Made by a program: the position numbers and the translations under genes
Shown: piece by piece, positions 1 to 8,811 of the stretch
Numbering within the stretch: position 1 is the stretch's first letter
How the letters are laid out: every line of letters begins with the position of its first letter
The notes under the pieces: generated by a model
Database searches by the model: none
What the model saw: the letters and a program-made list of their open reading frames with translations, nothing else
What the model was told of the DNA's origin: nothing
Assembly (NCBI GenBank): GCA_024645175.1
Contig: JAHEGB010000001.1
Location: 62,001 to 126,000, forward strand
From: Microbacteriaceae bacterium
GTDB lineage: Bacteria; Actinomycetota; Actinomycetes; Actinomycetales; Microbacteriaceae
Direction: 5' to 3'
DNA length: 64,000 bases

Positions 1-36
1 TGTTAGAGGCCGAACTGAATGTGTCTGGGGGATAGC

Positions 37-1311
37 ATGGCGAATCAAGAAACCGGCTATACCGACTTTGATCGAGAGCGCTTCGAGCCAGAGGTCAGAA
101 AGTCAAACGCTCAGCGCGGAGAATTTGCTCGCGATCGTGCCCGTGTTTTGCACTCGAGTGCATTGCGCCGGCTGGGTGCTAAGACCCAGGTGCTCTCACC
201 GAGCAATGGAGACTTTGCCCGAACCAGGCTGACGCACTCGTTAGAGGTAGCTCAGGTTGGACGCGAAATGGCGTCAGAGCTTTCGCTCAACCCTGATGTT
301 GTCGACATGGCTTGCTTGGCGCACGACCTGGGTCACCCGCCTTTTGGTCACAACGGCGAAACCGCGCTCAACGCTTGGGCCGAGTCAATTGGCGGTTTCG
401 AAGGCAACGCGCAAACCCTGCGTCTGCTCGTGCGAATCGAACCAAAAGTCTTCAGCACCGATGGCACCAGCCGCGGGCTAAACCTAACTCGTGCGAGTCT
501 CGATGCCACCTGCAAGTATCCATGGACTGTTGAAGACTCTGTGCGCGATTCAGGAGCTGGCAAAACCGCAAAGTTCGGCGTCTATGCAGATGACGTAGAA
601 GTTTTCACCTGGTTGCGCGACGGAGCACCGGCAAAACAGAAGTGCATTGAAGCACAGGTAATGGACTTCGCCGACGACGTCGCCTATTCGGTGCACGACT
701 TCGAAGACGCAATCGTATCTGGGTTCATTAATCCTCGAGACCTAGCAGATCGTGGTTCTCGCGAAAGCCTTATTGACAAGATTTCAATTTGGAACGGTGG
801 CGAACTAGATCGTTCTCAACTATCAGAGGCATTTCAAACCTTAGAGGCCAACGAGTTTTGGCTGACTTCATTTAGCGGTGACGCCCGAGACCTTGCGACA
901 CTCAAGAACCTTAGTTCTGCCTTGATTGGTGAATTCGTTCAGGCCTCAACCAAACGCACGCTTCAATCGGCAGGCGACGAAGTTACTAGGTTCCAGTCGC
1001 AGCTGTTGATTCCTTCATCGGTTCGCGCACAGATCAGCGTTCTCAAGGGGCTCGTATCGGCTTTTTTGATGTCACACGATTCACGCAGACCCTTCTATGA
1101 ATGGCAACGAGCATTGCTGCTTGAACTTAGCGACGCCTTGCTTGCTCAAAACGGCAAAGAGCTCGATGCCTATTGCAGTTCGTCTTGGCGTTTGGCAAAA
1201 GACGAGCAGGCGCAACGTCGAGTAATCGTTGATCAGGTGGCATCGCTCACAGACCAGAGCGCTCTAGCGCTGCATAACCGCTTGGTCGGCGGCCGGTCAG
1301 TATCGGTCTAG
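37..1311 (+). CDS. dgt: deoxyguanosinetriphosphate triphosphohydrolase-like protein (HD domain)
   Basis: HD motif ACLAHDLGHPPFGHNGE and N-terminal RVLHSSALRRLGAKTQV; internal ATG (MANQETGY) preferred over ORF start at 19. Confidence 0.9.
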   Translation: MANQETGYTDFDRERFEPEVRKSNAQRGEFARDRARVLHSSALRRLGAKTQVLSPSNGDFARTRLTHSLEVAQVGREMASELSLNPDVVDMACLAHDLGHPPFGHNGETALNAWAESIGGFEGNAQTLRLLVRIEPKVFSTDGTSRGLNLTRASLDATCKYPWTVEDSVRDSGAGKTAKFGVYADDVEVFTWLRDGAPAKQKCIEAQVMDFADDVAYSVHDFEDAIVSGFINPRDLADRGSRESLIDKISIWNGGELDRSQLSEAFQTLEANEFWLTSFSGDARDLATLKNLSSALIGEFVQASTKRTLQSAGDEVTRFQSQLLIPSSVRAQISVLKGLVSAFLMSHDSRRPFYEWQRALLLELSDALLAQNGKELDAYCSSSWRLAKDEQAQRRVIVDQVASLTDQSALALHNRLVGGRSVSV

Positions 1312-1328
1312 AACTTAGGATTATTGGC

Positions 1329-3215
1329 ATGGCAGGCAGAATTCGCGCGAGAGACATCGAAGAGGTGAAAGCCCGCCTAAACATTGCCGATGTGGTCAGT
1401 GACTACGTTGCATTGAAGCCCGCCGGCGTCGGCTCTCTCAAGGGACTCTGCCCGTTTCACGACGAGAAATCGCCTTCGTTTACGGTCAAGCCAAATGATG
1501 GCTTCTACAAGTGCTTCGGATGCGGCGAGGGCGGCGACGTATACAAGTTCGTGCAGCAACTCGACCACCTCAGCTTCTACGAGGCGGTTGAGAAGCTCGC
1601 GGCACGCATTAGTTTCACTCTCACCTATGAAGAGGGCAGTGGTCCATCGGTTGATCACGGATTGCGCAACCGCATTCTCGAAGCTAACAACGCCGCAGCG
1701 ACTTTTTATCAGTCTCAACTCATGACCGATGGGGCAGAGGCGGGCCGCGAGTTTCTAAAGGGCCGTGGCTTCGACAAAGCAGCTGCAGATCACTTCTCGA
1801 TTGGTTTTGCTCCAAAGGCTTGGGCCGAACTCTATAACCACCTGAAATCTGCGGGGTTTACCGACGACGAACTCGTCGCAGCTGCTCTGGTCACAAAGGG
1901 CGACAAGGGAACATTCGATAAATTTCGCGGTCGCCTGATTTGGCCAATCAAAGATTCAACCGGGCAAGTGATTGGCTTCGGAGCGCGCAAGTTATTTGAC
2001 GATGACAACGGTCCGAAATATTTGAACTCAAGCGACACGTTGGTTTATCACAAGTCACAAGTTCTCTATGGAATCGATCTGGCTAAAAAAGACATAACCA
2101 AGAAACAGCAGGTTGTGGTTGTCGAAGGTTACACCGATGTCATGGCCTGCCACTTGGCTGGCATCACCACAGCGGTTGCAACCTGTGGAACAGCATTTGG
2201 TGATGACCACATTAGAACTTTGAATCGAATGCTTTCGAGCGAAATTGATTCTCCGGCAGAGGTGATTTTTACCTTTGATCCAGATGCGGCTGGCCAAAAG
2301 GCTGCCATGCGTGCATATAACGACTCAAATAAATTCAATGCACAGACTTTTGTTGCTGTTGGTCCAGAAGGGCTCGACCCCTGCGACTTGCGAAGCCAAA
2401 AGGGCGATGAGGCTGTTGTCGCCATGATCGCCAATCGAAAGCCGATTTTCGAATTTGCCATCAAGCAAAAGATCGCAAAGTTCGATTTGAGCTCAATTGA
2501 AGGTCGCGTAGCCGCTGCTCGAGCCGCGGCGCCAGTGGTTGCCGGCATTCGTGACGCCGCGCTTCGCCCGGCATATACCCGTGAGTTGGCCGGCTGGGTG
2601 AGCCTCGAGGGCAACGAGGTTGCAGCGCTAGTAGATGTAGCTCTCAAGCAAGCGCGAAATGAGGGTGTCGCTCAGATGCGCCGCGACACTACCGCGGCCG
2701 CAGAAGTTCCTCCAGAATTCGACCCAGAGGCTGAGCCGTCTGCCTATCCGGCAATCAACTTGAACGATCCAATAATGCGATTCGAGCGACAGCTGCTCGA
2801 AGTCTTGGTTCAGGTGCCTGCAGCCTTTGACAAGGCAACCGCCGCCAGAATCTGCAAGTCTGCCTTTAGCGCTCCTTCGCACATCGCGGTTGCAACGGCT
2901 ATCGAGGCCGCCATCGATTTGATTGGTCAGCACGAATTCTTGCCAACTCTTGCGGTCTCGGTTCCTCCAGAGGTGCAGGGCGTGCTCTTTGAGATTGCCG
3001 GGCAGGTTTTGCCTGCTCGAACCGAAGCCGAGCTATTGGTCTACGGTCAAGGAGTGATCGCTCGCGGAATTGCTGCTTTGCTAGCCCGCGAAAAGAACGA
3101 ACTGCTTGCTGCGCTTCGAAGAGTTGACCCTGTGACTGAGCCCGACGCTCATAAAGAAATTCAGCAGAAGCTTGTTGCCCTTGAGGCCGAACGCAGATCG
3201 GTCGCCGGCAACTAA
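1329..3215 (+). CDS. dnaG: DNA primase
   Basis: Zinc finger CPFHDEKSPSF..CFGCGEGGD, TOPRIM VVVEGYTDVMACH. Confidence 0.97.
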   Translation: MAGRIRARDIEEVKARLNIADVVSDYVALKPAGVGSLKGLCPFHDEKSPSFTVKPNDGFYKCFGCGEGGDVYKFVQQLDHLSFYEAVEKLAARISFTLTYEEGSGPSVDHGLRNRILEANNAAATFYQSQLMTDGAEAGREFLKGRGFDKAAADHFSIGFAPKAWAELYNHLKSAGFTDDELVAAALVTKGDKGTFDKFRGRLIWPIKDSTGQVIGFGARKLFDDDNGPKYLNSSDTLVYHKSQVLYGIDLAKKDITKKQQVVVVEGYTDVMACHLAGITTAVATCGTAFGDDHIRTLNRMLSSEIDSPAEVIFTFDPDAAGQKAAMRAYNDSNKFNAQTFVAVGPEGLDPCDLRSQKGDEAVVAMIANRKPIFEFAIKQKIAKFDLSSIEGRVAAARAAAPVVAGIRDAALRPAYTRELAGWVSLEGNEVAALVDVALKQARNEGVAQMRRDTTAAAEVPPEFDPEAEPSAYPAINLNDPIMRFERQLLEVLVQVPAAFDKATAARICKSAFSAPSHIAVATAIEAAIDLIGQHEFLPTLAVSVPPEVQGVLFEIAGQVLPARTEAELLVYGQGVIARGIAALLAREKNELLAALRRVDPVTEPDAHKEIQQKLVALEAERRSVAGN

Positions 3216-4135
3216 TGACAGTCGATCGTCGCAAGGTGAGCATCGAGCCAAAGTCTTTCGTTGAATACGAACAGGCGGTTCGCGATGCTGGTGCAGAACT
3301 TTCTGAGTTTGGCAGCGATGTTGCCGCACTTATCTGGACAGACTACGCAAGACCAGACGCTCTTGCTGATTTGCTCAAGGCAAACCCTCAGGTCGAATGG
3401 GTGCAATTGCCGTTCGCTGGAGTAGATGCCTTTGCAGACATTTTGAAACATCCGGTGAAATTCACTTCGGCTAAAGGTTCTTATCGAGAGCCAGTTGCCG
3501 AGCACGCCTTAGCTTTGTGCCTCGCTCTTGCAAGAAAGCTGCCCGAACGTGTCACTGCGAAATCATGGGGCAAGAAGTTCGCCGTAAGTCTCTATGACTC
3601 ACACATTGTGATTGTTGGCGGTGGCGGCATTACTGAGGAGTTGCTGCTCTTGCTTGCACCGTTCAAGACTCGTGTCTCTGTGGTTCGCAAGCATGCTGTT
3701 GATCTCGAGGGAGCAACAGAGACTGTCGGTTTTGAACAGCTCGATAACTATCTAGCGATGGCCGATTTCGTTATTCTTGCCGCAGCGCTCACAGACGAAA
3801 CCCTCTATCTCATGAATGATCGCCGGTTCGAATTGATGAAGCCCACTGCCTATCTTGTGAACATCGCGAGAGGCAAAATGGTTGACCAACAAGCTTTGGT
3901 GAGAGCACTCGAAGGTTCAGTCATCGCGGGCGCTGCCACCGATGTGACATACCCAGAGCCTCTGCCCGATGGTCACGAACTCTGGCATGCCCCCAATCTG
4001 ATTATTACCCCGCACACCGCAGACACTAATGCGCAGGTGATTCGCCTCTTCTGCAAGCGAATCGACGAGAACGTGAAGGCTTGGCTTGGTAAATCGCAGT
4101 GGGTTGGCGAAGTAGACCCGAATCTTGGTTACTAG
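3215..4135 (+). CDS. D-isomer specific 2-hydroxyacid dehydrogenase family protein
   Basis: NIARGKMVD and ITPHTADT motifs, NAD-binding GGGGI; start overlaps dnaG stop (TAATG). Confidence 0.85.
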   Translation: MTVDRRKVSIEPKSFVEYEQAVRDAGAELSEFGSDVAALIWTDYARPDALADLLKANPQVEWVQLPFAGVDAFADILKHPVKFTSAKGSYREPVAEHALALCLALARKLPERVTAKSWGKKFAVSLYDSHIVIVGGGGITEELLLLLAPFKTRVSVVRKHAVDLEGATETVGFEQLDNYLAMADFVILAAALTDETLYLMNDRRFELMKPTAYLVNIARGKMVDQQALVRALEGSVIAGAATDVTYPEPLPDGHELWHAPNLIITPHTADTNAQVIRLFCKRIDENVKAWLGKSQWVGEVDPNLGY

Positions 4136-4192
4136 TCAGTCGGTTTGGTGATTTTTAGCCTTTTTTGCTAGGGTTAGAGGCTGCGAAAGCAT

Positions 4193-4268
4193 TCCTCGGT
4201 AGCTCAATTGGCAGAGCAATCGGCTGTTAACCGATAGGTTCTTGGTTCGAGTCCAAGCCGGGGAGCCA
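4193..4268 (+). tRNA. tRNA-Asn (anticodon GTT), CCA encoded
   Basis: Acceptor TCCTCGG/CCGGGGA, anticodon loop CTGTTAAC, T-arm GGTTCGAGTCC. Confidence 0.95.
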
Positions 4269-4287
4269 CTGTCTTCAGGAGGCCAAC

Positions 4288-5541
4288 ATGATTAGTTGGA
4301 TCCAATCTCACAAATGGCAAGCAAGCTCACTGTTAGCCGGCTTTTCGCTGCTTCTCTTCGGTGGCACCGACCTCTTTGTGTCCGGTTTCAACAGCCTTGC
4401 GATCTCGGTTCTTTTTGCCTGCGGCGTTCTCTTTTCTGTCAGGTTTGCTTGGCTAACCGTTGCCTCAATTGTGATTGCAACGCTTGCCGCAGTAGCTCTC
4501 GACGTTAGACCCGGCGCGAATGGCCTGACTGTCGTGCTTAGTCTCGTTTTAGTGTCGGCTTTTGGTCGAGTGGGGCAGCGTCTGACTGCCGTAGTCGCGG
4601 CAATTACATCGGGCACTTTGTTGGTTGCCAATACTGTCTTTTTGTCAGACCACCTTCTCGCAACCTTCGGTGTGACGGCATTTTCGTTCAGCTCAAAGTT
4701 CACACTTTTTCTTCTAGGCTTCGCGCTAGTTCTAAGCGTCAATTTGCTTGCCTGGCTGCTGGGGCGTTTGTTGATGACGCGTTCTCGACACGTTGGAACT
4801 GTTTTTGACAGGGCAGTTGCCGAAAGAACCCAGGCAAAGCTAGCGCTCGAGGTTGCAGAACAGAATGAGAGATTCGAAATCGCTCGTGACATTAGCGAAC
4901 TCGTAATTCAACGAGTCTCTGCTGCAATCAGCATTGCTGAGGGCGGTGTCTATGCAACCAAATCAGATCCGAATTCTGCACCCCGAATCTTGGAACAGAC
5001 AGCAGAGAGCGCACGCTCGGCTCACGCAGAATTGCGACGCTTGTTCGACATGCTAAACAAACTTCATGAAGTTGGCGCGGCTCCACCGAAGATCGACGAT
5101 CTTGAAACGCTCGTCATTGCCTTTAGAGAGCTTGGTTACAACATCTACCTCAAGCACGACGGCAAGCGCTTTGACATTAGCGAGGGTGCCGAGCTAGCTG
5201 TTTATCGAATCGCATTCGATGCCCTTGAGAACATCAAGAGCCACGCACCACTGGGCACCGATGTCTCAATCGACTTTTCATGGACCCAAACCGGAATGCA
5301 GCTGCTTGTCAAAGACAACGGCACAGAGGTCTCAAACCGTGGTCTGTCGCTCGAGCAACTTGCTTACACTGCAGAAGAAGATCGACGTGCCCTAACCGAG
5401 ACCATCAAGGGCGCGGGCATCACGGCAATGGGCGAGCGGGCGGCGCTTTATGGCGGCTCGATTGAGGCAACTCGTGTTCCGGGGGTTGGCTTCACAGTGT
5501 CAGCGATTTTTCCAAACTTGAGAGACACAGCGAGCGAATAA
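4288..5541 (+). CDS. Membrane histidine kinase-like protein of the NarL/LuxR type (HATPase_c intact, phospho-acceptor His substituted)
   Basis: N-terminal TM helices; HisKA_3-like ERFEIARDISELVIQRVS; ATPase boxes AFDALENIKSHA, VKDNG, GAGITAMGERAALYGGSIE. Confidence 0.8.
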   Translation: MISWIQSHKWQASSLLAGFSLLLFGGTDLFVSGFNSLAISVLFACGVLFSVRFAWLTVASIVIATLAAVALDVRPGANGLTVVLSLVLVSAFGRVGQRLTAVVAAITSGTLLVANTVFLSDHLLATFGVTAFSFSSKFTLFLLGFALVLSVNLLAWLLGRLLMTRSRHVGTVFDRAVAERTQAKLALEVAEQNERFEIARDISELVIQRVSAAISIAEGGVYATKSDPNSAPRILEQTAESARSAHAELRRLFDMLNKLHEVGAAPPKIDDLETLVIAFRELGYNIYLKHDGKRFDISEGAELAVYRIAFDALENIKSHAPLGTDVSIDFSWTQTGMQLLVKDNGTEVSNRGLSLEQLAYTAEEDRRALTETIKGAGITAMGERAALYGGSIEATRVPGVGFTVSAIFPNLRDTASE

Positions 5542-6216
5542 GTGTCAAGCCATGACTTCAGAATTGCTCTGATCGATGGCGATCCGGCAATTCGAGCCGG
5601 AAGGAGATTGCTTCTCGATTCTCAGCCCGACATGAAAGTTGTCTATGAGCAGTCGCAGGCGCTCGTAGCTCTTGATGAGATTGAAGATCAACTCATCGAT
5701 GTATTGATCATTGACCATCGCCTGCAAGGAACCGATGGCGTCACTCTTGCGAAACGACTGGTCGAAAGGCTAAATCAACTAGAGCAAGTTGTTCCGGCTG
5801 TAATTATTACGGGCAGCTATTTCACCTTTGAACTTCTCATGGCGAGCATCAGGGCTGGCGCGACAGAACTGGTAACTCAAGATTCTCCAAGCTCTGAACT
5901 TCTAGATGCCATTCGAAAGAGCCGAAGGGCAATGGCAGACGTGAAGCTAGCGCCATTCAAGGCTTTCTTAGACTCCCGCGAGTACACCCCAGAACCTGAT
6001 GTGAATTTTCTTTTGAAGTTGACGGCGCTTTCTGCTGAAGAGCGAGACCTGGTTGATTTGCTCGCCGAAGCTCGCGACATTATCGAAATTTCAGCCATGC
6101 TTGGTGTCTCGCCTTCAAGAATTCGAGAGATGGTTGATCGGGTCATTCGCGCTTTCGGCTGTGCCACAATTGAGCAATTATTCCTGCTCATAAGAGATTC
6201 GAGACAGCATGGCTAG
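5542..6216 (+). CDS. Response regulator-like protein with a LuxR-like C-terminal HTH (divergent)
   Basis: Receiver FRIALIDGDPAIRAG...DVLIIDHRLQGTDG...VIITGSY; C-terminal LTALSAEERDLVDLLAEARDIIEISAMLGVSPSRIREMV; GTG start abuts kinase stop. Confidence 0.8.
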   Translation: MSSHDFRIALIDGDPAIRAGRRLLLDSQPDMKVVYEQSQALVALDEIEDQLIDVLIIDHRLQGTDGVTLAKRLVERLNQLEQVVPAVIITGSYFTFELLMASIRAGATELVTQDSPSSELLDAIRKSRRAMADVKLAPFKAFLDSREYTPEPDVNFLLKLTALSAEERDLVDLLAEARDIIEISAMLGVSPSRIREMVDRVIRAFGCATIEQLFLLIRDSRQHG

Positions 6217-6901
6217 ACGTCAGGTTGACACCATGTCGCTTGGCGTTGGAATCGCCACGGGTCTATATGGAATTTCTTTTGGCGCTCTGGCGGTTGCTTC
6301 AGGCTTAGACCTATGGCAAACACAACTATTAAGCCTGCTAATGTTCAGCGGCGGTTCTCAGTTCGCTTTTATCGGTGTCTTTGCCAGCGGGGGATTAGCC
6401 TCGCTACCGGCAGCCATTACTTCGGCCTGGATGCTTGGTGTCAGAAATGGTTTCTATGCACTGCAAATGAAACCGTTGCTTGAGCATTTGGGTTTCAAAA
6501 TGCCAGTTGCCGCGCAATTGACGATTGATGAATCGACTGGCGTAGCGACAGCGCAAGCTAACTCAGAAGATACGAAGCGAGGCTTCTGGCTGACCGGAGC
6601 TGCTGTCTTCGTTTTCTGGAACTCGCTTACTTTCGCCGGAGCGCTGCTTGGCAGTGCATTGGCAGATCCAAGTGTTTACGGCCTCGATGCCGCAGCGGCG
6701 GCGGCGTTTCTCGCTTTGCTTTGGCCAAGGCTCAAGCAACGCCAGCCTCTAATCGTCGCAGCGGCCGCAGCTTTTGTTGCAGTCGTCTTGACCCCGGTCT
6801 TGCCTTCTGGGCTGCCGATTCTTTTGGCTGCGGTCATCGCATTTGTAATTGGTGGCTTGAATCTGTTTAAGCCAAGAGCCCAAGCCGGTGATCGCAGATG
6901 A
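6209..6901 (+). CDS. azlC: AzlC family branched-chain amino acid permease subunit
   Basis: GISFGALAVASGLDLWQTQLLSLLMFSGGSQFAF signature; overlaps upstream RR by 8 bp. Confidence 0.9.
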   Translation: MARRQVDTMSLGVGIATGLYGISFGALAVASGLDLWQTQLLSLLMFSGGSQFAFIGVFASGGLASLPAAITSAWMLGVRNGFYALQMKPLLEHLGFKMPVAAQLTIDESTGVATAQANSEDTKRGFWLTGAAVFVFWNSLTFAGALLGSALADPSVYGLDAAAAAAFLALLWPRLKQRQPLIVAAAAAFVAVVLTPVLPSGLPILLAAVIAFVIGGLNLFKPRAQAGDRR

Positions 6902-7206
6902 CGTTGACGATTGCGATTTTGTTAGCCTCAGCCGCGGTTTACTCTTGGAAATTCTTTGGCTACCTAGTGCCAGAGCAATTTCTCGAGAAGCCTTTGGTTT
7001 CTCGAGTTGCCGCACTGCTCACGGTTTCATTGTTGTCAGCCCTAATGGCAACGCAAGCGCTGACCAAGGGCTCAGAGATTCAATTTGACTCAAGAGTTCC
7101 AAGCCTCTTGGTTGCGGCGGTTCTCTTGCGTTTCAAGGCGCCGTTTCTGTTGGTGGTGCTAGCAGCAGCTGGCGTTGCGGCCTTGCTGAGGTTCTTCGGC
7201 TTTTAG
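6898..7206 (+). CDS. azlD: AzlD family protein
   Basis: Small ~100 aa multi-TM protein overlapping azlC by 4 bp (ATGA-type junction). Confidence 0.85.
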   Translation: MTLTIAILLASAAVYSWKFFGYLVPEQFLEKPLVSRVAALLTVSLLSALMATQALTKGSEIQFDSRVPSLLVAAVLLRFKAPFLLVVLAAAGVAALLRFFGF

Positions 7207-7769
7207 GCGTCGAGGTCGTCTCGACCAGGCAGCCAACTCAAGCCGTCTACGCCCCAACCCTCATCTTCTTTTATTTCTAGTACTTCAGGCTGAAACTCAT
7301 CGTTGAGTTTGTCGACATAGAGAATGCCATCGAGGTGGTCATATTCGTGTTGAAAGATTCTTGCGAACCAGCCCTCGGCTTCAATGCCAAGCGGGTTCTG
7401 CTCGAGATCAACGCCGGTAACAGTTGCGGTTAGCGCGCGCTTCAACGGAAAGCGGTAGCCCGGAAAACTGAGGCAGCCTTCGCTTTCAGATTCTTCGTCT
7501 GGCTCTTCGGCGCTGATCGCACCGATTTCGAGCACTGGATTGATTACGACGCCGCGTTTGAGGGTTCCGTCATCTTCGGTCCAGGTATAAGTGAAAATGC
7601 GCTTGGCGACGCCAATCTGAGGTGCGGCTAGCCCGACGCCAGGAGCTTCATCCATGGTTTCGAACATGTCGGCAACGAGAGTGCGAAGCTCATCGTCAAA
7701 CACGGTCACTTCTGCGGCGGGGGTGTGCAAAACAGGGTTGCCAGAGATGCAGATTGGGCGAATTGTCAT
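7203..7769 (-). CDS. def: Peptide deformylase
   Basis: GVGLAAPQIG, EGCLSFPG, QHEYDHLDG motifs. Confidence 0.97.
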   Translation of the reverse strand: MTIRPICISGNPVLHTPAAEVTVFDDELRTLVADMFETMDEAPGVGLAAPQIGVAKRIFTYTWTEDDGTLKRGVVINPVLEIGAISAEEPDEESESEGCLSFPGYRFPLKRALTATVTGVDLEQNPLGIEAEGWFARIFQHEYDHLDGILYVDKLNDEFQPEVLEIKEDEGWGVDGLSWLPGRDDLDA

Positions 7770-7849
7770 GAGACAAATTTAGCCGATTGGCTTAGGGCAA
7801 TCTCAGCGAGGCCGCAGGTAGCCTGTTATCTAGTTAGTCAAAGGAAGTC

Positions 7850-8764
7850 ATGCAGCAAATTATTGGCCCGGCAGAGCAGTTGCGATATTTCGCAATTTTT
7901 CTGGCAGTGTTGGCAGCTGTCGCGCTTGCTTTCGGTGCACAATTTCAAAACAACGCAGTTGGTCAGGGCGATCCAAAAACCAAAGATGGCCGCGGCGGGC
8001 TCGGCCTCAGGCAGCTCGCGCGTCTAATCATTCGCCCGCAATGGATTTCTGGACTCGGCCTTATGGGCGTCGGAATGGTTTTGCAACTAGCGGCCCTGTC
8101 TCTCGCTCCGCTAATAGTTGTTCAGCCGATCGGCGCAATCGCTTTAGTCGTTACCTCGTTGCTTAACGCGCGAGCCACCAAGACCAAACTCAATCGCGGA
8201 ACCATAATTGCAATTGCCCTATGCACGCTTGGCATCTTCGCTTTCGTGGGCATGGCATCTGGAGTTGCTCACGCAAATGAACTAACCGATACGGATGTCG
8301 CGACAGTTTTGTTTATTTTGCTTGCCTTGCTCATCGTTTTTGCAGTGCTCTTCTTCGCTTCAAAGCGTTCTGCGAAGCCACTGACATTCATTGTTGGTGC
8401 GGGTGTTCTCTATGGCTTTGTTGCCACGCTCGCCAAGGTCGTTATTCAGCGCATGTACCAGTTGCAATTTGATTGGCTCACCATTCTCTGTCTGATTGCG
8501 CTGGTTGCGGCCGTTGTCTTGGGCGGTTGGTTTGTGCAGAACGCCTATTCGTCTGGCCCACCAGACCTTGTTATTGCCGGCCTCACTGTTATCGACCCGC
8601 TTGTCGCGGTTACGGTGGCAATCGCAATCCTTGGCGAAGCAAAGGCGGCTACGCCGTTGGTAGCAGTTGGCTTTAGTTTCTCGGCCATCTTGGCTATTGC
8701 CGGCGTTGTGTTGCTCTCAAAGGTTCATCCCGAGTTAGCGGCTAAAAAGGTCGCCAGAAGGTAA
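7850..8764 (+). CDS. DMT-family (NIPA/EamA-like) membrane transporter
   Basis: About 9-10 predicted TM helices; LQLAALSLAPLIVVQPIGAIALVVTSLLNAR and DLVIAGLTVIDPLVAV repeats. Confidence 0.75.
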   Translation: MQQIIGPAEQLRYFAIFLAVLAAVALAFGAQFQNNAVGQGDPKTKDGRGGLGLRQLARLIIRPQWISGLGLMGVGMVLQLAALSLAPLIVVQPIGAIALVVTSLLNARATKTKLNRGTIIAIALCTLGIFAFVGMASGVAHANELTDTDVATVLFILLALLIVFAVLFFASKRSAKPLTFIVGAGVLYGFVATLAKVVIQRMYQLQFDWLTILCLIALVAAVVLGGWFVQNAYSSGPPDLVIAGLTVIDPLVAVTVAIAILGEAKAATPLVAVGFSFSAILAIAGVVLLSKVHPELAAKKVARR

Positions 8765-8811
8765 AATTGCCCTAGGCCGCATTCGGCCATAGATCTAAAG
8801 AGGGTTGTTTA

